This document shows, in pieces, positions 58,184 through 64,000 of a stretch of DNA of 64,000 nt; the stretch's first letter is position 1, and each line of letters opens with the position of its first letter. The notes below the pieces were generated by a model. That model was not told where the DNA came from, made no database searches, and saw only the letters and a program-made list of their open reading frames with translations. The stretch spans positions 1 to 64,000 of the forward strand of contig JABWCE010000010.1 of NCBI GenBank assembly GCA_013359235.1. The letters run 5' to 3'. This stretch comes from Bacteroidota bacterium. Its GTDB lineage: Bacteria; Bacteroidota; Bacteroidia; NS11-12g; UBA9320. The translations under genes were made by a program, and so were the position numbers.

Positions 58184-59200
58184 ATGTCGCCTAAGGTTTC
58201 AATAGTAATCCTTAATTTCAATACCAGATTTTTCCTTGAAAAGTTAATTCCTTTTCTCATTAAAACCGATTACGACAATTTTGAAATTATCGTAGCCGAT
58301 AATGCTTCTATTGATGGCTCTGCTGATTTTATTAAAGAATTTTACCCTGAGATAAAATTGATTTGTTTTGACGAAAATTATGGGTTTGCAGGTGGATATA
58401 ACAAGGCTCTCGAACAAATTGAATCCGATTATTTTGTACTTCTCAATTCTGATGTTGAAGTAACCCAAAACTGGTTAAAACCATTAATTTCTTTGGCACA
58501 AAGTGATAGCAAAATTGCGGTTGTACAACCAAAACTATTAGATTACAATTCGCGAAATAAATTTGAATATGCAGGCGGTTCGGGTGGTTTTATTGATAAA
58601 TATGGTTATCCGTTTTGTAGAGGGCGTTGGTTCAATTTTATTGAATTTGATACAAAACAGTACAACGATACACGAGAAATTTTTTGGGCAAGCGGTGCAT
58701 GTTTTCTAATAAAATCTGAATATTGGAAAAAATCTGGTGGCTTAGATGAAGATTTTTTTGCTCACATGGAAGAAATTGATCTTTGTTGGCGATTGAAAAA
58801 TGATGGGTATAAAATTATGGTTTGTCCTGAATCTGTAGTTTATCATATTGGTGGAGGTACTTTACCCGTTGGAAATCCACATAAAACATATCTCAACTTT
58901 AGAAATGGTTTGTTTTTGCTTTGCAAAAATTTGAATGAAAAAGTACTTTTCAAAACCCTTTTTATACGATTTGTGTTTGACGGGCTTGCAGCTTTCAAAT
59001 TTTTAACAGAGTTTAAATTCAGAGAAATAGCGGCAATTCTGAGGGCTCATATTGTGTTTTACGGCAAAATGAAATACTGGTTGAACAAAAGAAAAAACGA
59101 GTCTGAAAAACAGCTACACCCTTACGGTATGTATAACAAAAGCATTGTTTTGGGATTTTATTTATATAGACAAAAAAGATTTTCGCAAACAAATTTATAA
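58184..59200 (+). CDS. Glycosyltransferase family 2 (rhamnosyltransferase-like)
   Basis: MSPKVSIVILNFNTRFFLEKLIPFLIKTDYDNFEIIVADNASIDGSADFI; VLLNSDVEVTQNWLKPLI; WASGACFLIKSEYWKKSGGLDEDFFAHMEEIDLCWRL. The ORF track start (58106) lies within the tRNA; ATG at 58184 used. Confidence 0.93.
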   Translation: MSPKVSIVILNFNTRFFLEKLIPFLIKTDYDNFEIIVADNASIDGSADFIKEFYPEIKLICFDENYGFAGGYNKALEQIESDYFVLLNSDVEVTQNWLKPLISLAQSDSKIAVVQPKLLDYNSRNKFEYAGGSGGFIDKYGYPFCRGRWFNFIEFDTKQYNDTREIFWASGACFLIKSEYWKKSGGLDEDFFAHMEEIDLCWRLKNDGYKIMVCPESVVYHIGGGTLPVGNPHKTYLNFRNGLFLLCKNLNEKVLFKTLFIRFVFDGLAAFKFLTEFKFREIAAILRAHIVFYGKMKYWLNKRKNESEKQLHPYGMYNKSIVLGFYLYRQKRFSQTNL

Positions 59201-59620
59201 CGAAATAATATACTCAATTGCAAGTTTATAACCTGCAAATCCCAAACCTGAAATATTACCTTTGCAAGCTCCTAAAAGCAAATCAGTATGTCTTTCGTTT
59301 TCGCGATTATAAATATTTGATAAATGAACTCCGATTACAGGCGATTTTATTGATTTTACAGCATCAGCAATTGCAATGCTCGTATGGCTGTAAGCCCCCG
59401 CATTCAGCACAATCCCATCAAAATAAAAACCCCATTCTTGAATTTTATTTATTAATTCACCCTCTATATTTGTTTGAAAATAAAAAATTTCGGTTTGCAA
59501 TTCAAATCTTGATTTAAGTTCAATCAGTAATTCATCAAATGAATTTTTACCATAAATTTCAGGTTCTCTTTTGCCCGTTAGATTAAGATTTGGACCATTT
59601 ATAATACCTGTTTTTTTCAT
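59195..59620 (-). CDS. aroQ: 3-dehydroquinate dehydratase, type II
   Basis: INGPNLNLTGKREPEIYGKNSFDEL; FQTNIEGELINKIQEW; GIVLNAGAYSHTSIAIADAV; VIGVHLSNIYNRENERH. Confidence 0.93.
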   Translation of the reverse strand: MKKTGIINGPNLNLTGKREPEIYGKNSFDELLIELKSRFELQTEIFYFQTNIEGELINKIQEWGFYFDGIVLNAGAYSHTSIAIADAVKSIKSPVIGVHLSNIYNRENERHTDLLLGACKGNISGLGFAGYKLAIEYIISL

Positions 59621-59732
59621 TGCTCAAATATTTAAACTTTTTTTTACTTTTCAAATATTAAATTGTTGATTGAATTTGAATAACATAAAATTTCTACACT
59701 TTTACTTTCCTATTTTTGTAACTTCAATTTTT

Positions 59733-60416
59733 GTGAAAAGGTATTTTTACATATTTATAATTTTACTTTCGGGTTTTACGGCAAAATCATCGTTTTTTGA
59801 TTCGGCAAAATATTATCTCAAAAATTTTAAACCTCAGATTATTGGCGGTTTCTCATCGCGTAAAACCTTTATTGGCGATTCAAAAAATAAAGTTTCCGAT
59901 ATCTCATTAGGAGGCGAATTTGGAAACAAATTAGGATTGTCAACAGGTATTTACTGGCTTAGATCGCCTATAAACAAAGTTGTAACATACAATGCCTTTT
60001 CGCCTGATGAATATAAAAGACGTGAGATTTCGCGGTTTTGGTATTTGGGTTTTTTGGCTTATTACAAGTTTTATAAAAAAGAAAAATGGACTTTGAATAT
60101 TCCATTGAGAATAGGCGTAGGCTCGGCAAGTACACAGATATTTGATGTTTCACAATCAAATATCTATTTAGGAAGAAAAAACTCGATGATTATTCCGATT
60201 GAAAGTGGATTGAATTTTTTATATTCAGCAACGTGGTGGATTGGAGTAGGCGGTGGCATTGGCAGTAGAATTGTAATTGGTAAAAAAACTTCTCAAAAGT
60301 ATAGCGGTACTTACTACACGCTGGGGACCGTATTCTTTTTAAGTAATATTTATAAAAAAATACCAGTTGAATACCGAACAAAAATTGAAGATTATAAAAA
60401 AAGTATAATCAAATGA
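59733..60416 (+). CDS. Exported/outer-membrane beta-barrel-like protein of unknown function
   Basis: GTG at 59733 gives MKRYFYIFIILLSGFTAKS signal peptide; ORF track starts at TTG 59670. Alternating beta-strand pattern. Confidence 0.6.
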   Translation: MKRYFYIFIILLSGFTAKSSFFDSAKYYLKNFKPQIIGGFSSRKTFIGDSKNKVSDISLGGEFGNKLGLSTGIYWLRSPINKVVTYNAFSPDEYKRREISRFWYLGFLAYYKFYKKEKWTLNIPLRIGVGSASTQIFDVSQSNIYLGRKNSMIIPIESGLNFLYSATWWIGVGGGIGSRIVIGKKTSQKYSGTYYTLGTVFFLSNIYKKIPVEYRTKIEDYKKSIIK

Positions 60417-61144
60417 AAGTTTTTGGTTTGATAGGTCATCCGTTAACTCATTCTTTTTCGAAAAAGTATTTTGAAGAAAAATTTGAAAAATTTAATATTA
60501 AAAATTGTGTTTATAACCTTTTCGATATTGATAATATTGAAAAAGTTGCTGACCTTAAAAATGAAAAAAACATTGTGGGGTTGAATGTAACAATCCCTTA
60601 CAAAGAAGCTGTTTTGAAATATCTCGACGAAGTTTCGCCCGTTGCAGAACAAATAGGCTCTGTAAACACTATAAAATGCAGTAAAAATCGGTGGAAGGGC
60701 TTTAATACCGATTATTTTGGCATTTTACAATCAATTAAAAGTTTGCCTTTAAAAAATATCAAATCGTGTTTAATACTTGGTAGCGGTGGAACTGCGAAAA
60801 CAGCAGCTTTTGTATTAAACGAAATGAAAATTGATTTTTTAACGGTTTCAAGAAATAAACGCGGCGAAGGATTTATAAACTATAAAGAAATAAACAGTGA
60901 AACATTAAAAAATTACAATTTGATAATAAATACAAGCCCTGTAGGTATGTATCCAAAAGTTATTGAAATTCCTGAATTACCTTACCAATTGCTAAACAAA
61001 ACAAATATTTTGTTTGATATGATTTACAATCCCCAAAATACTTTGTTTTTGCAAAAAGGTAGAGAAAAAGGCTGTAAAACATTAAATGGTATGGAAGCAC
61101 TAAAAACACAAGCCGAAGTAAGTTGGAAAATTTGGAACGAATAA
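60413..61144 (+). CDS. aroE: Shikimate dehydrogenase
   Basis: MKVFGLIGHPLTHSFSKKYFEEKFEKF; GLNVTIPYKEAVLKYLDE; GFNTDYFGILQSI; LILGSGGTAKTAAFVL; LIINTSPVGMYP. Confidence 0.95.
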   Translation: MKVFGLIGHPLTHSFSKKYFEEKFEKFNIKNCVYNLFDIDNIEKVADLKNEKNIVGLNVTIPYKEAVLKYLDEVSPVAEQIGSVNTIKCSKNRWKGFNTDYFGILQSIKSLPLKNIKSCLILGSGGTAKTAAFVLNEMKIDFLTVSRNKRGEGFINYKEINSETLKNYNLIINTSPVGMYPKVIEIPELPYQLLNKTNILFDMIYNPQNTLFLQKGREKGCKTLNGMEALKTQAEVSWKIWNE

Positions 61145-61163
61145 ATGATGAAAAATTGTTAAG

Positions 61164-62504
61164 ATGATTGAAAAATTTGGTGTAGGAAATAGAGTAAAGA
61201 AGATTTTAATCACCGGATTGCCAATAATAGGAGGGCAACTTAGCCTTGTGCTTATGGGTATGGCTGATACAGTAATGGTGGGCAAACTCGGTCATACATC
61301 TATTGCTGCAACAGGTTTATCAGTAAGTATTTTTTTTCTTGTATCAATTTTTGGAATAGGTTTGATATCGGCAACTACACCTATGATAACAGCATATAGG
61401 GTAAAAAATGAAGAGTCAATTTTACCGGCTTTTTTTAGAGATTTATTAATAACAGGGCAGCTTACCTCTATTTTAATTTTTATCTGTTTAATGATAATAA
61501 TTATAATTTTACCGCAACTTGGACAAGAAAAGGAGGTTGTAAAATTAGCCCGTCCGTTTTTATTGCTTTTGGCTGTTTCGGTATTTCCTATGAATTGGTA
61601 TCTTTCGGGCAAAAGCGTTTGCGATGGTTTTTTTATAACAAAAATTCCAATGATAATAACAACTTTTGCTCTTTTACTTAATATTTTTTTTAATTGGATT
61701 TTTATTTATGGAAATCTTGGTTTTACAGCTATGGGACTTACTGGAGCTGGTCTAGCAACACTTTTAGCAAGAATTTTTATGGCTGTTTGCATTTCGATTT
61801 ATATTTTCAGAACTGAAAAAATTGGATTTAGAATTAAAGATACATTTAGCGGTTTGTTATCAAAAACAAACTATTATAAACCAATACTAAAACTTGGGGT
61901 TCCGGCCGGTTTTCAGTTCTTTTTTGAAATTGTAGCTTTTTCGGGCGCTGCTATAATTGCTGGCAAACTTGGTTCGGTACAGCAGGCTTCGCATCAGATA
62001 GCAATAAATATTGCAAGTTTCACATTTATGTTTGCCGTTGGTATTTCAGTATCGGGCAGTATGTATGTTGCAGAATATTATGCAAAAAATGATATTACGG
62101 CGGCACGTAAGTACGGTATTTCTTCACTAAAACTTATAATAATGGTAGAAGTAATTTTTGCATTGATTTTTATATTTTTTAATAAACCATTAACAGGTAT
62201 TTACACAAAAGAGTTGCCGGTACTAAATACTGCTTCAAAATTATTGCTTATTGCTGCGGTTTTTCAGATTGTTGATGGTATGCAGGCTATTAGCCTTGGC
62301 TTGCTTCGAGGGTTGCATGATACAAAAATACCGTCATACCTTACATTTGTTGCCTATTGGCTAATTGGTATTCCATTGGCTTTATTTCTGGGTTTAAATA
62401 CAAAACTCGGAATTTATGGTATTTGGTGGGCATTGACTTTTAGTTTGTTTTTTATTTCAATTTCTGCAACTTGGCGTTTTTTAAATAAAACATCTTCGGC
62501 GTGA
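61164..62504 (+). CDS. MATE family efflux transporter
   Basis: ILITGLPIIGGQLSLVLMGMADTVMVGKLGHTSIAATGLSVSIFFLVSIFGIGLI; second half PILKLGVPAGFQFFFEIVAFSGAAIIAGKLGSVQQASHQIAINIASFTFMFAVGISVSGSMYVAEYY. Confidence 0.94.
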   Translation: MIEKFGVGNRVKKILITGLPIIGGQLSLVLMGMADTVMVGKLGHTSIAATGLSVSIFFLVSIFGIGLISATTPMITAYRVKNEESILPAFFRDLLITGQLTSILIFICLMIIIIILPQLGQEKEVVKLARPFLLLLAVSVFPMNWYLSGKSVCDGFFITKIPMIITTFALLLNIFFNWIFIYGNLGFTAMGLTGAGLATLLARIFMAVCISIYIFRTEKIGFRIKDTFSGLLSKTNYYKPILKLGVPAGFQFFFEIVAFSGAAIIAGKLGSVQQASHQIAINIASFTFMFAVGISVSGSMYVAEYYAKNDITAARKYGISSLKLIIMVEVIFALIFIFFNKPLTGIYTKELPVLNTASKLLLIAAVFQIVDGMQAISLGLLRGLHDTKIPSYLTFVAYWLIGIPLALFLGLNTKLGIYGIWWALTFSLFFISISATWRFLNKTSSA

Positions 62505-62541
62505 TTTTTATCCATTTTTAAGTTATAAATTGCCACATTAA

Positions 62542-63288
62542 ATGAAATCTAACATATTATTTTCGGTATTCTTAATACTGTTTTTAAATTCGTTTGGACA
62601 AAAATTTTTAAAACCATACATTGGTATAAACTTTACCAAAAGAATATTGGTTTCGGATTATGAAAATAGAAAAGATTCATTAGACAATGCTGATAAAGTT
62701 GGCTTTATGCCTAATGCTGGTGTTTTATTTTTATATGAGAAAAAGCCGGGAAGAGAATTTTTTTGGGGAATAGCTTACAATCAAATAGGATTTGAAAGAG
62801 AAAGATTAAATTATAAATTTCAAGATACCGTTCACCCTGACTTAGGTCAAATACACGACTTATCGCAAGCAGCACAAAAAAACGGATATTTTACCTATCA
62901 TTTCAACTATCTCGAATTTCCAATAGGTTACAATTTTCAAGTTACACCAAGAGAACAAATGCACAATTTTACAGGGTGGTTTAATATTGGTATTACACCA
63001 CAGTTTTTAATAAACCAGAATATGGCAATTTTTCTTCAAGGTTTTACAATGAAGGGCGAAAACAAATTCAAATTTAAAAATACAGGTTACAATGCTGCAA
63101 AAATGAATTTAACTCTACAATCAGGCGGGAGGGTGGATGTAAATGTAAGAAGCAAATTTTGGGTAACAAGCGATTTTTTATTTAAAATAAATATGATGAA
63201 TGCTGCAGAAAATACATTAGAAAAACTCAGGTTTTGGTATGTTTGTTTTAATCTTGGCTTAAGATATGAAATTGGAGATTTCAGGTAA
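62542..63288 (+). CDS. Outer membrane beta-barrel (PorT-like) protein
   Basis: Signal peptide NSFGQ; FHFNYLEFPIGYNFQV-like central strand pair; C-term FWYVCFNLGLRYEIGDFR. Confidence 0.65.
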   Translation: MKSNILFSVFLILFLNSFGQKFLKPYIGINFTKRILVSDYENRKDSLDNADKVGFMPNAGVLFLYEKKPGREFFWGIAYNQIGFERERLNYKFQDTVHPDLGQIHDLSQAAQKNGYFTYHFNYLEFPIGYNFQVTPREQMHNFTGWFNIGITPQFLINQNMAIFLQGFTMKGENKFKFKNTGYNAAKMNLTLQSGGRVDVNVRSKFWVTSDFLFKINMMNAAENTLEKLRFWYVCFNLGLRYEIGDFR

Positions 63289-63340
63289 TAATTTTTTGAA
63301 AAATAATAAAAATTCAAACCCTAATAAATATTATTGCAAC

Positions 63341-64000
63341 ATGAAATTTTATAGTTTTTATGGAGAAAAAAAATGTATAGTTTTTCTCTTTTTAACACTT
63401 TTTTTATTTACTGGTAAAACCCTTTACTCACAGCGTTTGTTTCAGTTTTATTATAATATCATGAATCCGATAATGCTCGATGCCCATGCATACAACGGAC
63501 ATTCTACAGGTTTTAACATACTAAACAAAAAATTTGGCTATGAACTTGAATACGCCCGTACCGGAAAAAGATTTGAAAGCAAATATTTATATATAAATCC
63601 GCAGTTTAAAATAAAATTGAGTGCAAAAGAAAAAAGTCAGGTATCAACATACAATTACTTTACAATTGGCTTTCATCACTTTACTGTTACAAAAGACTGG
63701 ACTTATTACGGCAGAGGCGAAAACACTCAAAAACCATACTGGGATACGCTTGAAACAGCAAAAACATACAATGAATACCTATTTAAAACAAAAATGAAAA
63801 CTACTTGCCTGCAAGTTGGTATTGAAAATGTGAAAGAAAGGCATTTGCGAGGTGTTGCATTTCCAATTTCGCCAATTGTAAACCCATTTGGAATGATTAT
63901 AGGATGGATAACCACAGGAAAGGGTGAGCCATACAAACTCGATTTTACCCGAACACTTAGATTTTCGATTTTTGCTGCACCTCCGGGCTTTATAAAATTA
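63341..64000 (+). CDS. Exported protein of unknown function (3' truncated by window edge; absent from supplied ORF track)
   Basis: ATG at 63341 opens MKFYSFYGEKKCIVFLFLTLFLFTGKTLYSQRLFQFYYNIMNPIMLDAHAYNGHSTGFNILNKKFGYELEYART... uninterrupted to base 64000. Confidence 0.7.
   Translation, partial: MKFYSFYGEKKCIVFLFLTLFLFTGKTLYSQRLFQFYYNIMNPIMLDAHAYNGHSTGFNILNKKFGYELEYARTGKRFESKYLYINPQFKIKLSAKEKSQVSTYNYFTIGFHHFTVTKDWTYYGRGENTQKPYWDTLETAKTYNEYLFKTKMKTTCLQVGIENVKERHLRGVAFPISPIVNPFGMIIGWITTGKGEPYKLDFTRTLRFSIFAAPPGFIKL

Noticed and set aside
58039-58260. Minus-strand ORF ...GAGRNRTADTRIFSPLLYQLSYRTS...
   Set aside because: Well-known spurious ORF type: it is the antisense translation of the tRNA-Phe gene and flank, not a protein.
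1-64000. CRISPR arrays, IS elements, integrases, toxin-antitoxin or phage genes
   Set aside because: No regularly spaced direct repeats, transposase motifs or terminal inverted repeats noticed on either strand; the repeats present are protein-domain repeats.

Overview
This is a 64 kb AT-rich chromosomal window from a Bacteroidota organism. The lineage call rests on T9SS C-terminal sorting domains, GldB, a PorE-like protein, Bacteroidota-type PurM, and TTTG-N19-TAnnTTTG promoter architecture. It holds about 51 protein-coding genes, of which atpG at the left edge and an exported protein at the right edge are truncated, plus one tRNA-Phe(GAA). I saw no rRNA, CRISPR array, transposase, integrase or phage module. 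Much of the content is housekeeping: thiL-like, purM, yebC, ltaE, nadE, rmuC, tadA, ahcY, rnz, ftsK, lolA, aroQ, aroE and a split metH. These are interleaved with type IX secretion and gliding components and their cargo, and with GT-C/GT2/methyltransferase glycan genes. I did not find a clear new defence or mobile system. The items most worth checking are: (i) a PorE-like OmpA lipoprotein with an extra C-terminal retropepsin-like domain whose catalytic motif is degenerate; (ii) a ThiL homologue that has lost three conserved acidic motif residues; (iii) a recurrent TAAATTyGC element 4-6 nt upstream of start codons, suggesting leaderless transcripts; (iv) an overlapping ECF sigma / inner-membrane-TM plus beta-barrel / T9SS-cargo operon; (v) a 608-aa nitronate-monooxygenase-like protein of unknown function; (vi) a methyltransferase-GT2 fusion; (vii) a stand-alone MetH homocysteine-binding module. 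All calls come from reading the sequence and remembered family motifs. No database search was run.
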